A stretch of 12,170 bases of DNA from an uncultured Acinetobacter sp. (GTDB taxonomy: Bacteria > Pseudomonadota > Gammaproteobacteria > Pseudomonadales > Moraxellaceae), in contig CAAGMP010000036.1 in assembly GCA_900771065.1 (NCBI GenBank), positions 1 through 12,170 on the forward strand, in the 5' to 3' direction. The notes under the pieces were generated by a model. The model did not search any database. It saw only the letters and a program-made list of their open reading frames with translations, and was not told where the DNA came from. Each line of letters begins with the position of its first letter. Within the stretch, counting starts at the first letter, position 1. The position numbers were made by a program, and so were the translations under genes. Shown piece by piece: positions 1 to 7,162 of the stretch.

Positions 1-2215
1 AACTGAAGTTCGTGAAATTGAACAACAGTTCGAGCAAGGTTTCGTTACTGCGGGCGAACGTTATAACAAAGTGGTCGATATTTGGGCACGTACCAACGAC
101 CAAGTTGCAAAAGCAATGATGGACAACTTGTCTTTTACTACTGTTAAAAATAAACAGGGTGAAGATGAGAAGCAAAAATCATTCAACTCGATTTACATGA
201 TGTCTGACTCAGGTGCCCGTGGTTCGGCAGCTCAGATTCGTCAGTTAGCGGGTATGCGTGGTTTGATGGCAAAACCAGATGGTTCGATCATTGAAACACC
301 AATTAAAGCGAACTTCCGTGAAGGTTTGACCGTACTTCAGTACTTCATTTCAACACACGGTGCGCGTAAAGGTTTGGCGGATACCGCCTTAAAAACTGCG
401 AACTCAGGTTACTTGACTCGTCGTTTAGTTGACGTTGCACAAGACTTAGTAATCACCGAGCCAGATTGTGGCACGCTAGGTGGTTTAGTGATGACACCAT
501 TTATTCAAGGTGGTGATGTCATTGAAAACTTAGGTACACGTGTTCTTGGTCGTGTAATCGCTGAAGATGTGAAAAAACCGGGTACAGATGAAGTTTTATT
601 GGCACGTAATACTTTAATTGACGAAAAATTAGCTGCATTCCTTGAAGAAAACGGGGTTGATGAAGTTAAAGTTCGTTCAGTTGTTTCGTGTGAATCATCA
701 TTTGGTGTATGTGCTAAATGTTATGGTCGTGATTTGGCGCGTGGTCATCAGGTGAACCCAGGTGAATCAGTCGGTGTAATGGCTGCCCAATCAATTGGTG
801 AGCCAGGTACACAGTTAACCATGCGTACGTTCCACGTGGGTGGTGCTGCAAGCCGAACTTCTGCTGCAAATAGCGTACAAGTTCGTAACGGTGGTACAGT
901 TCGTTTCCATAACGTGAAAACAGTACAACATGCTAAAGGTCACTTAGTATCTACTTCACGTTCAGGTGAAATTGGTATTGCTGATGACATCGGTCGTGAG
1001 CGTGAGCGTTATAAGCTTCCTTACGGTGCTTCAATCTTAATTAAAGATGGTGAAGCTGTTGAAGCTGGCGGTATTGTGGCGACTTGGGATCCGCATACTC
1101 ATCCACTTGTTACTGAAGTTGCAGGTAAAGTTCGTTTCAGCCAAATCGCTGATGGCGTGACGGTAACGACTAAAACTGATGATGCAACAGGTATGTCAAC
1201 AATCGAAATCTTACCAGTGACTTCACGTCCTGCATCAGGTAAAGATTTACGTCCTGCCGTTGTGTTAGATACAGTTGATGGCGGTGAGCAGTTCTACTTC
1301 TTGCCACAAAATACCATTTTGACTGTTCGTGATGGTGAAACCATTGGCGTCGGTGACGTTATTGGTCGTGTACCACAAGAAACTTCGCGTACTCGTGATA
1401 TTACCGGTGGTTTACCACGCGTAGCTGATTTGTTCGAAGCACGTAAACCAAAAGAGCATGCAATTCTTGCTGAAATTTCTGGTGTTGTTAGCTTCGGTAA
1501 AGAAACTAAAGGTAAAAACCGTTTGGTGATTACGCCTGATGATGGTTCTGAAATTTACGAAGAGTTAATTCCAAAATGGCGTACCATTAACGTCTTTGAA
1601 GGTGAGCATGTCAACCGTGGTGAAACCATTTCTGATGGTCCACAAAACCCACATGACATTTTACGTTTGAAAGGCGAAGTGGCATTAACTAACTACATCG
1701 TGAACGAAGTTCAAGACGTTTACCGTTTACAAGGTGTAAAAATCAACGATAAACATATTGAAGTCATCGTACGTCAAATGTTGCGTAAAGTTGAAATTGT
1801 TGATGGTGGTGATACAAGCTTCATCAAAGGTGAGCAAGTCGATTACATTCGTGTAATGCAAGAAAATCAAGCTGTTCTTGCACAAAACAAGTTCCCTGCG
1901 AAGTTTGAACGTCAATTGATGGGTATTACCAAAGCATCGCTTTCTACTGATTCGTTTATCTCTGCTGCATCGTTCCAAGAAACCACACGTGTGTTAACGG
2001 AAGCGGCTGTAACAGGTAAAGAAGATGATTTACGTGGTCTGAAAGAAAACGTCGTGGTTGGTCGTTTGATTCCAGCAGGTACAGGTTTGGCTTATCACTT
2101 AGAACGTCGTCGTCAAGAAGCAGAAGCTGCTGAATTTGAATTGCAGCAAAATAACTTCTCTGATGTAGATCAAGCGCTTACTCAAGCGTTTAGTGATGAA
2201 TTCAATTCACTGTAA
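1..2215 (+). CDS. rpoC: RNA polymerase beta' subunit (RpoC), 3' part
   Basis: This is the C-terminal 737 residues of the largest catalytic subunit of RNA polymerase. The 5' end lies outside the window; the frame is open from base 2, so the GTG at 71 is an internal valine codon and not a start. About half of the protein (the family is near 1400 residues) is missing upstream, including the NADFDGD active-site motif. The sequence matches E. coli RpoC almost without gaps. It contains the region around the bridge helix (codons near 305-430), all four cysteines of the second zinc site (codons at 467, 689, 710 and 719), and the trigger-loop region (AAQSIGEPGTQLTMRTFH, about 783-837). The DITGGLPRVADLFEARKPKE segment (about 1397-1456) and the conserved VGRLIPAGTG near the end are also present. 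The tail after the last conserved block is Glu/Gln-rich and differs from that of enterics, as is common. In most bacteria rpoC is the last gene of the rpoBC operon, and the terminator directly downstream fits this. Confidence 0.98.
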   Translation, partial: TEVREIEQQFEQGFVTAGERYNKVVDIWARTNDQVAKAMMDNLSFTTVKNKQGEDEKQKSFNSIYMMSDSGARGSAAQIRQLAGMRGLMAKPDGSIIETPIKANFREGLTVLQYFISTHGARKGLADTALKTANSGYLTRRLVDVAQDLVITEPDCGTLGGLVMTPFIQGGDVIENLGTRVLGRVIAEDVKKPGTDEVLLARNTLIDEKLAAFLEENGVDEVKVRSVVSCESSFGVCAKCYGRDLARGHQVNPGESVGVMAAQSIGEPGTQLTMRTFHVGGAASRTSAANSVQVRNGGTVRFHNVKTVQHAKGHLVSTSRSGEIGIADDIGRERERYKLPYGASILIKDGEAVEAGGIVATWDPHTHPLVTEVAGKVRFSQIADGVTVTTKTDDATGMSTIEILPVTSRPASGKDLRPAVVLDTVDGGEQFYFLPQNTILTVRDGETIGVGDVIGRVPQETSRTRDITGGLPRVADLFEARKPKEHAILAEISGVVSFGKETKGKNRLVITPDDGSEIYEELIPKWRTINVFEGEHVNRGETISDGPQNPHDILRLKGEVALTNYIVNEVQDVYRLQGVKINDKHIEVIVRQMLRKVEIVDGGDTSFIKGEQVDYIRVMQENQAVLAQNKFPAKFERQLMGITKASLSTDSFISAASFQETTRVLTEAAVTGKEDDLRGLKENVVVGRLIPAGTGLAYHLERRRQEAEAAEFELQQNNFSDVDQALTQAFSDEFNSL

Positions 2216-2231
2216 TTCACAAATAAACTTA

Positions 2232-2258
2232 AAAAGATGCCTTCGGGCGTCTTTTTTT
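2232..2258 (+). terminator. Intrinsic terminator of rpoC
   Basis: Six paired bases (GATGCC with GGCGTC, one G-U pair), extendable by A-U pairs, enclose a TTCG tetraloop and are followed by seven T. It begins about 16 bases after the rpoC stop codon and is a textbook Rho-independent terminator. Confidence 0.93.
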
Positions 2259-2270
2259 ATGCCATAAATT

Positions 2271-2279
2271 TGTTATGAT
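2271..2279 (+). promoter_or_regulatory. Candidate extended -10 promoter for the lipoprotein gene
   Basis: TGTTATGAT is an extended -10 element (TGn followed by TATGAT, 5 of 6 to consensus). It lies between the rpoC terminator and the lipoprotein start, about 57 bases before the ATG. No good -35 hexamer sits 17 bases upstream because that stretch is the T tract of the terminator; extended -10 promoters often lack one. This is an inference from sequence only. Confidence 0.45.
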
Positions 2280-2335
2280 GAATTTGAGAGTCATCATCCG
2301 TGATAACGATTTTAACTTCTAAAAAGGATATTCTG

Positions 2336-2698
2336 ATGAAATTATCAGTTAAATTAGCTGCTCTTGCAGTTGCATCTGCATTTTTATTCACAGGTTGTGC
2401 AAACGGTCAATTATCAAATAACGAAAGAAATATTGGTGTTGCTGCTTTGGGTGGCGCAGTTGGCGCAGGTGTTGGTTCAAATGTGGGCGGTACTGCGGGC
2501 GCGGCAGTTGGTGCAGGTGCGGGCGCAGCAGCAGCAAGTAAACTAGACAATGGTTCAAACCGTAATGCAGCTTACACGGGTATTGGTGCAGCAATTGGTT
2601 CTGTTGTTGGTAAAGAAATCATTGGTGGGGCAACAGGTGCTGCAGTTGGTGGTGCGGTTGGTGCAGGCGTTGGTGCAGCAGTTGAACAAAAAAATTAA
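2336..2698 (+). CDS. Glycine-zipper lipoprotein, 120 aa
   Basis: This is a small predicted envelope lipoprotein. Residues 1-20 form a lipoprotein signal peptide (Lys at 2 and 6, hydrophobic core, FLFTG just before Cys21), so Cys21 should be lipidated. The rest is almost wholly Gly/Ala with two zipper-like blocks, about 34-66 and 82-115, built from GxxxG-type units and separated by a short polar stretch (SKLDNGSNRN). This pattern is typical of the glycine-zipper / 17-kDa-antigen-like outer membrane lipoproteins. I chose ATG 2336 over the upstream in-frame GTG at 2300: AAAAAGGA at 2321-2328 is well placed for 2336, and only this start puts the signal peptide at the N terminus. The gene stands alone between two terminators. 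No precise function can be assigned; a role in envelope integrity or outer-membrane association is inferred from the family. The -3 residue of the lipobox is Phe rather than the usual Leu, a mild deviation. Confidence 0.88.
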   Translation: MKLSVKLAALAVASAFLFTGCANGQLSNNERNIGVAALGGAVGAGVGSNVGGTAGAAVGAGAGAAAASKLDNGSNRNAAYTGIGAAIGSVVGKEIIGGATGAAVGGAVGAGVGAAVEQKN

Positions 2699-2714
2699 TT
2701 ATTAAAAAATGAAG

Positions 2715-2743
2715 AAAAAGGCACAAATTAATGTGCCTTTTTT
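2715..2743 (+). terminator. Intrinsic terminator of the lipoprotein gene
   Basis: AAAAAGGCACA pairs perfectly with TGTGCCTTTTT around a 6-base loop (AATTAA), and the T run continues to 2743. It lies 17 bases after the lipoprotein stop codon. On the minus strand the same hairpin is also followed by a U run, so it could work in both directions. Confidence 0.9.
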
Positions 2744-2805
2744 ATTTTATCCATAAAGTGATTGTGAAATAAAATTAATTAAACTGTACTTAATCTAATC
2801 AAAAA

Positions 2806-2829
2806 AGAAACTTTAGTTTCTGTTAAAAT
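2806..2829 (+). promoter_or_regulatory. Candidate promoter with overlapping small palindrome, upstream of the transporter gene
   Basis: TGTTAAAAT at 2821-2829 is an extended -10 element (TGn followed by TAAAAT). Immediately upstream, overlapping its first T, AGAAACT-TT-AGTTTCT (2806-2821) is a perfect inverted repeat of 7 bases per arm. It occupies the position of the promoter spacer, where a repressor or other regulator could sit. No -35 hexamer is visible. A start near 2836 would give a leader of only about 20 bases. Confidence 0.4.
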
Positions 2830-2857
2830 AAGCTCTTTTTGACTTTGTTTTTTTCTT

Positions 2858-4213
2858 ATGTTTGCGATTTTGGCTGCAATTACAGTAATGTTCGGCTTAT
2901 CTTTAGCGCGTGTTCCTGTCGTCTTTGCACTAATTTTAGGTGCACTAACAGGCGGATTACTTTCAGGTTTAGGTCTACAAGCTACCCTAGATGCGTTCAA
3001 TAGTGGTTTAGGTGGTGGAGCAAAAATTGCTTTAGCTTATGCAGTGTTAGGCGCATTTGCATTGGCTTTAGCGCGTTCTGGTTTACCCGATTTATTAGCT
3101 TATCGTTTGGTGATCATGTTAAAAGGGCAAAGCAGCTTGAAAATGCAAAATAGAGTGAAATATCTTATTTTTTTCACTGTTGCCATTGCAGCAATTTGTT
3201 CACAAAATTTGATTCCTGTTCATATTGCTTTTATTCCCGTTTTAATTCCACCATTGTTAAGTGTATTTAATCATTTGCAATTGGATCGACGTTTAATAGC
3301 TTGTTTGTTAACATTCGGTTTAGTCGCAACTTATATGTTAATTCCTGTTGGTTTTGGTGCAATTTTTTTAAATGATATTTTGGCTTATAACATCAATACT
3401 TATGGTCAAGCCTATGATTTTCAGATCGCAGAAAGTCAAATTCCAAATGCAATGCTGATTCCTGTATTAGGTATGTTTGTTGGTTTATTAATTGCTATTT
3501 TTTGGACTTATCGTAAACCACGCCAGTACCAAAACATTCAAACGACGCAGCCACAACAAAGCATTGCGAATGAATTGCATGTTCAGCCTACCGTTTCAAA
3601 ATTAACGATTTTTACGGCTCTTTTTGCTGTTATTGCGACTTTATGTGTGCAGTTATATTCTGATTCTATGATTTTGGCAGGTTTAGTTGGTGTTGTAATT
3701 TTAAGTTGTGCGGGTATTTTTAAATTGAAAGAAGCCGATGATGTGATTGTAGCAGGGATGCGTATGATGGCATTAATCGGTTTTATTATGATTGCAGCGC
3801 AAGGTTTTGCTTCAGTCATTGAGGCGACAAAACAAGTGCCTACATTGGTCGAAGCTTCTGTTCAATTTATTGGTGATAGTAAAGCTCTAGCTGCATTATT
3901 GATGTTAATTGTGGGTTTATTAATTACTTTAGGAATAGGTTCATCTTTTTCAACAGTACCCATTTTAGCAATTATTTATGTACCGTTATGTTTACAATTT
4001 GGTTTTAGTCCAGCCGCAACCATTGCGATTATTGGGACAGCTGCTGCTTTAGGCGATGCGGGTTCTCCTGCGTCAGATTCAACTTTAGGTCCAACTTCTG
4101 GCTTAAATATGGATGGTCAACATGATCATATGAAAGACAGTGTGATCCCAACTTTTTTACATTTTAATTTACCATTAATTGTTTTTGGCTGGATTGCAGC
4201 AATGGTTTTATAA
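2858..4213 (+). CDS. Na+/H+ antiporter-family / HI_0325-like inner-membrane transporter
   Basis: This is a 451-residue polytopic inner-membrane protein. I count about a dozen hydrophobic segments, roughly at residues 3-38, 57-80, 101-137, 146-170, 196-217, 248-287, 300-320, 343-402 and 434-450, some of these being pairs. A hydrophilic, probably cytoplasmic loop lies at about 218-247. The C-terminal signature GDAGSPASDSTLGPTSGLN (399-417), followed by a His-rich DGQHDH and PTFLHFNLPLIVFGWIAAMVL, is what I recall for the uncharacterised H. influenzae HI_0325 type. That type is grouped with Na+/H+ antiporter-family and YuiF-like amino-acid permeases. The substrate is therefore uncertain: sodium/proton exchange is the usual database label, but amino-acid transport is equally possible. 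The start at 2858 is fixed by an in-frame TGA at 2840-2842. No Shine-Dalgarno sequence precedes it, and the leader is T-rich (CTTTGTTTTTTTCTT). The gene appears to be transcribed alone. Confidence 0.82.
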   Translation: MFAILAAITVMFGLSLARVPVVFALILGALTGGLLSGLGLQATLDAFNSGLGGGAKIALAYAVLGAFALALARSGLPDLLAYRLVIMLKGQSSLKMQNRVKYLIFFTVAIAAICSQNLIPVHIAFIPVLIPPLLSVFNHLQLDRRLIACLLTFGLVATYMLIPVGFGAIFLNDILAYNINTYGQAYDFQIAESQIPNAMLIPVLGMFVGLLIAIFWTYRKPRQYQNIQTTQPQQSIANELHVQPTVSKLTIFTALFAVIATLCVQLYSDSMILAGLVGVVILSCAGIFKLKEADDVIVAGMRMMALIGFIMIAAQGFASVIEATKQVPTLVEASVQFIGDSKALAALLMLIVGLLITLGIGSSFSTVPILAIIYVPLCLQFGFSPAATIAIIGTAAALGDAGSPASDSTLGPTSGLNMDGQHDHMKDSVIPTFLHFNLPLIVFGWIAAMVL

Positions 4214-4225
4214 TCATTTAAACCC

Positions 4226-4264
4226 AATTAAAGCTTAAATTTTTGTCTAATTTAAGCTTTGGTT
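4226..4264. other. Strong hairpin after the transporter gene, no U tract
   Basis: AAAGCTTAAATT (4230-4241) pairs perfectly with AATTTAAGCTTT (4249-4260) around a 7-base loop, and can extend by two G-U and two A-U pairs to 4226/4264. It lies 13 bases after the transporter stop codon, where a terminator is expected. However, the stem is AT-rich and no T run follows on either strand. It may act as a weak terminator or an mRNA 3'-end stabiliser. Confidence 0.5.
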
Positions 4265-4286
4265 CATCAAAAATAAGTTGACTTGT

Positions 4287-4295
4287 TGGTATAAT
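4287..4295 (+). promoter_or_regulatory. Consensus extended -10 element, distal ompW promoter candidate
   Basis: TGGTATAAT is a perfect extended -10 (TGn plus TATAAT). No -35 lies at normal spacing; the TTGACT at 4278-4283 is too close to serve. If used, it would give ompW an AT-rich 5' leader of roughly 190 bases containing the inverted repeat at 4365-4402. Confidence 0.5.
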
Positions 4296-4364
4296 TTTAT
4301 GTTTTTTGTATTTTTTGTGTAAAAATAAAAAATGTACTATTTTGCTCGGAAAATATTTTTTATT

Positions 4365-4402
4365 TTTAATTTCAATAGTTTATTTTATTTATTGAAATTA
4401 AA
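4365..4402. repeat. Perfect 13-bp inverted repeat upstream of ompW
   Basis: TTTAATTTCAATA (4365-4377) is the exact reverse complement of TATTGAAATTAAA (4390-4402), with a 12-base spacer. It lies about 90 bases before the ompW start, between the two candidate promoters. It could be a two-site operator or an RNA hairpin in a long leader. AT-rich sequence raises the chance of accidental repeats, but 13 of 13 matches is long. Confidence 0.65.
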
Positions 4403-4414
4403 TTAAAAAGGATA

Positions 4415-4442
4415 TTGCATATTTACTATGGTCATGTTTAAT
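4415..4442 (+). promoter_or_regulatory. Proximal ompW promoter candidate
   Basis: TTGCAT (4415-4420) and TTTAAT (4437-4442) are separated by 16 bases and resemble sigma-70 -35 and -10 boxes (4 of 6 and 5 of 6). A start near 4449 would give a leader of about 40 bases. It competes with the distal extended -10 at 4287-4295; sequence alone does not decide between them. Confidence 0.4.
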
Positions 4443-4489
4443 ATTTCATAAATGTTTAAAAATATTTCCTTAAAAAAGGCACAGTAAAA

Positions 4490-5089
4490 ATGTTGAAGAA
4501 AATTGCACTAATTGCATTAATGTCTACTGCTGCATCAGCAGCAATGGCAGCGGGTGAATGGCAAGTTAAAGTTGGTGGTTCATTAGTTGATCCGACTGGT
4601 AGTTCTACGCCTTCTGCACTTGGTGGAAATACAAAAGTTAAAGCAGATTATCAATATGCGTTTACGCCATCTGTAGAATATTTCTTTGATGATACATTCT
4701 CTGCTGAATTACTTTTAGCAAACCCAATTAAGCATGACATTAAAGCTGGTGGTACAGTGATTGGCAGCATTAAGCAGCTTCCACCAACACTAACTTTTAA
4801 ATATAACTATGCAAATAGTTCTGCATTTACACCTTATATCGGTGTTGGTGTAACAGGCTTCTTCGCATTCAGTGAAAAAGGTGATGTTGCAAAAGTTAAG
4901 AATACTGCGGGTGTTGCAGGTCAAATTGGTGTGAACTTTAAACCTGCTGATGCGAAAAACTGGGGTGTATTTGCTGACGTACGATATGCAGATATCGCAC
5001 CTAAAGTTCGTGTAAATGGTGTGAATGAAGAATTTAAAGTGAATATTGATCCTGTAATCTATACTTTAGGTTATAGCTACAAATTCTAA
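4490..5089 (+). CDS. ompW: Outer membrane protein OmpW
   Basis: This is a 199-residue OmpW-family porin, a small eight-stranded beta-barrel that forms a narrow hydrophobic channel in the outer membrane (E. coli OmpW is about 212 residues). Residues 1-20 form a Sec signal peptide: LKK, then a hydrophobic core, then AMA cleaved before AGEW. The mature part starts with AGEWQVKVGGSLVDPTG, like the E. coli AGEFFMRAG start. It has the family's LLAxPxxHDI and LPPTLTFKY segments, the FTPYIGVGVTG strand, and ends in YTLGYSYKF with the C-terminal Phe used for barrel insertion by BAM. AAGG at 4476-4479 lies 10 bases before the ATG, the first start that gives a signal peptide. The gene is monocistronic, with its own promoter region and terminator. 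OmpW levels respond to iron, osmotic or antibiotic stress in related bacteria; the upstream inverted repeat may relate to such control, but this is inference. Confidence 0.94.
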   Translation: MLKKIALIALMSTAASAAMAAGEWQVKVGGSLVDPTGSSTPSALGGNTKVKADYQYAFTPSVEYFFDDTFSAELLLANPIKHDIKAGGTVIGSIKQLPPTLTFKYNYANSSAFTPYIGVGVTGFFAFSEKGDVAKVKNTAGVAGQIGVNFKPADAKNWGVFADVRYADIAPKVRVNGVNEEFKVNIDPVIYTLGYSYKF

Positions 5090-5110
5090 TTCAATTTTGA
5101 TTTAGAAAAG

Positions 5111-5137
5111 AACCTCTCAAATTTGAGAGGTTTTTTT
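5111..5137 (+). terminator. Intrinsic terminator of ompW
   Basis: AACCTCTCAAA and TTTGAGAGGTT form a perfect 22-base palindrome (effective stem CCTCTC/GAGAGG around AAATTT), followed by a run of T to 5137. It lies about 20 bases after the ompW stop codon. Confidence 0.93.
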
Positions 5138-5160
5138 ATACAAAAAATAAGTTGTAGCTA

Positions 5161-5187
5161 TTGAAAAATAAATAAATTCCACCATTC
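5161..5187 (+). promoter_or_regulatory. Candidate heat-shock (sigma-32-like) promoter of htpG
   Basis: TTGAAA (5161-5166) and CACCATTC (5180-5187) are 13 bases apart. They resemble the RpoH consensus CTTGAAA, 11-16 bases, CCCCATnT: the -35 core is matched, and the -10 has five of its seven specified bases (CnCCAT). It lies about 35 bases before the htpG start, and htpG is a classic RpoH target. The same TTGAAA could also serve a sigma-70 promoter with a poor -10 (TTCATA at 18 bases). Confidence 0.5.
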
Positions 5188-5220
5188 ATATAAATTATTT
5201 ATTGTATGAAAGGAATAAAA

Positions 5221-7137
5221 ATGAGCGAAAATACGCAAAAACATAGCTTTCAAGCTGAAGTTGCACAATTATTGCATTTGGTTACGCATTCGTTATATTC
5301 AAATCCTGAAATTTTCTTACGCGAACTGATTTCAAATGCTTCAGATGCTTGTGATAAATTGCGTTTCGAAGGCATTAATCATCCTGAATTTTATGAAAAT
5401 GATCCTGAATTACGTGTTCGTGTTTCATTAGATAAAGATAAAAAAACCATGATCATTTCAGACAATGGTATTGGTTTAAGCCAACAAGAAGCCATTGAAA
5501 ATTTGGGTACGATTGCCAAATCAGGTACGAAAGATTTCATGTCAAAATTGACAGGAGATCAAAAATCAGATGCACAATTGATTGGTCAATTTGGTGTTGG
5601 TTTTTACTCAGGTTTTATCGTTGCCGAACAAATTACAGTAGAGTCACGTCGTGCAGGTGTAACTGCAAATGAAGGTGTACGTTGGATTAGTGGCGGCACA
5701 GGCGACTTTGAAGTTGAACAAATTGAAAAAGAAACACGCGGTACAGATATTATTTTGCATTTGCGTGATGATGCTTTAGATTATTTAGAAAGCTACAAAG
5801 TTAAACAAATTATTAATAAATATTCTGATCATATTAGCTTGCCAATTCAAATGCAAAAAGAAGTTTGGCAAGAAGAAGAGGTTGCTGAAGGTGAAGAGCC
5901 AAAAGGCGGTCAATATGTTAAAACAGATGAATGGGAAGCAATCAATTCAGCAAGTGCATTATGGACACGTACTAAATCAGAAGTATCTGATGAGCAATAT
6001 GTTGAATTTTATAAAAATTTAACCCATGATTTTGATGCGCCATTAGCATGGTCACACAATAAAGTCGAAGGTAATACCGAATATACCCAATTGCTTTATA
6101 TTCCAAGTAAAGCACCACATAATTTATTCACGCGTGAAGCGAAAGCAGGCATTAAATTATACGTAAAACGTGTTTTTATTATGGATGATGCTGATAATCT
6201 GATTCCAAATTATCTGCGTTTTGTGCAAGGTGTGGTAGATAGTGCCGATTTGCCGTTAAATGTTAGTCGTGAATTGCTACAAGAAAGCCGTGATGTAAAA
6301 ACAATTCGTGAAGGTAATGCACGTCGTGTTTTAACTTTACTTGATGGTTTAGCAAAATCTGAAGATGAAAAAGACCAAGAGAAATTTAAACAATTCTATA
6401 CTGAATTTGGTTCTGTTTTAAAAGAAGGTTTAGGTGAAGACTTTGGCAATCGTGAGCGCATTTTAAAATTATTACGTTTCGCAACATCGACACAAGATGA
6501 GATTAGTACTTCATTGGCAGACTATAAAGCGCGCATGAAAGAAGGGCAAAAAGCCATTTATTATGTGACTGCTGAAAGTTTGAATGCTGCAAAAAATTCA
6601 CCACAACTTGAATTGTTTAAGAAAAAACAAATTGAAGTTTTATTGATGGCTGAACGTGTCGATGAATGGGCAATGGAATTTGTTCAAGAATTTGACGGCA
6701 CGCCAATGCAAAATATTGCAAAAGGCGCAGTCGATTTAGGTGATTTGCAAGATGCAGAAGAGAAAAAAGCTTTAGAACAAGCTGCTGAACAATTTAAACC
6801 TGTGGTGGAAAAATTATCGACAACCTTAAAAGACAAGACCAAAGAAGTTCGTGTAACAACACGTTTGGTTGATTCTCCAGCGTGTTTGGTGACAGGTGAG
6901 GGTGAGTTATCACCACAATTGGTTCGTATGTTGAAACAAGCAGGACAACCAATTCCTGAAACCAAGCCGATTTTAGAAATTAATCCAGAGCATCCATTGG
7001 TGAAAAAATTGGAAGCTTCAAATCATTTTGATGATTTAGCCAATGTTATTTTTGACCAAGCTGTGATTGCTGAAGGTGGATTACCTGAAGATCCTGCGCA
7101 ATATATTAAACGCATTAACAGTTTATTATTGAAGTAA
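5221..7137 (+). CDS. htpG: Chaperone HtpG (bacterial Hsp90)
   Basis: This is a 638-residue ATP-dependent cytosolic chaperone that works as a homodimer and remodels client proteins together with DnaK. The N-terminal GHKL ATPase domain shows Glu35 and Asn39 in ELISNASDACDKLRF (general base and Mg-ATP ligand), DNGIGL from Asp81, the GQFGVGFYS lid motif at 122-130 and RGT at 173-175. The middle domain has the catalytic-loop Arg350 in PLNVSRELLQES. The C-terminal dimerisation domain runs to the end. An acidic linker at about 212-236, between the N-terminal and middle domains, is longer than in E. coli HtpG (624 aa) and accounts for most of the length difference. I chose ATG 5221 rather than the in-frame ATG 5206 because AAAGGA (5209-5214) is ideally placed for 5221 and would lie inside the longer reading. 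The gene stands alone, convergent with the gene ending at 7149. Confidence 0.97.
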   Translation: MSENTQKHSFQAEVAQLLHLVTHSLYSNPEIFLRELISNASDACDKLRFEGINHPEFYENDPELRVRVSLDKDKKTMIISDNGIGLSQQEAIENLGTIAKSGTKDFMSKLTGDQKSDAQLIGQFGVGFYSGFIVAEQITVESRRAGVTANEGVRWISGGTGDFEVEQIEKETRGTDIILHLRDDALDYLESYKVKQIINKYSDHISLPIQMQKEVWQEEEVAEGEEPKGGQYVKTDEWEAINSASALWTRTKSEVSDEQYVEFYKNLTHDFDAPLAWSHNKVEGNTEYTQLLYIPSKAPHNLFTREAKAGIKLYVKRVFIMDDADNLIPNYLRFVQGVVDSADLPLNVSRELLQESRDVKTIREGNARRVLTLLDGLAKSEDEKDQEKFKQFYTEFGSVLKEGLGEDFGNRERILKLLRFATSTQDEISTSLADYKARMKEGQKAIYYVTAESLNAAKNSPQLELFKKKQIEVLLMAERVDEWAMEFVQEFDGTPMQNIAKGAVDLGDLQDAEEKKALEQAAEQFKPVVEKLSTTLKDKTKEVRVTTRLVDSPACLVTGEGELSPQLVRMLKQAGQPIPETKPILEINPEHPLVKKLEASNHFDDLANVIFDQAVIAEGGLPEDPAQYIKRINSLLLK

Positions 7138-7162
7138 AAAATAGACTCCTACGGGAGTCTAT
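7136..7162 (-). terminator. Intrinsic terminator of the convergent unknown gene, overlapping its stop codon
   Basis: ATAGACTCC (7141-7149) pairs perfectly with GGAGTCTAT (7154-7162) around a 4-base loop. Read on the - strand it is followed by a run of U (A run at 7136-7141 on +), a proper Rho-independent terminator. The - strand stop codon (7149-7151) is inside the hairpin. On the + strand the hairpin starts 3 bases after the htpG stop but lacks a T run, so it would end htpG transcripts less efficiently. Confidence 0.85.

Noticed and set aside
71..73. GTG at 71 as start of a 714-residue RpoC-like protein
   Set aside because: The RpoC frame and its conserved sequence (FVTAGERYNKVVDIW) continue unbroken upstream to the window edge, so this is an internal valine codon.
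2364..2594. Two overlapping alternative-frame readings within the glycine-zipper lipoprotein gene
   Set aside because: Low-complexity Gln/Leu/His-rich products that result from reading Gly/Ala repeats in other frames.
2779..3000. 73-codon - strand reading frame over the start of the transporter gene
   Set aside because: Shadow of the transporter coding strand; covers its promoter and has no start signals.
5206..5220. Upstream ATG at 5206 as htpG start
   Set aside because: It would place the AAAGGA ribosome-binding site inside the coding region; ATG 5221 has ideal spacing and gives the standard HtpG N terminus.
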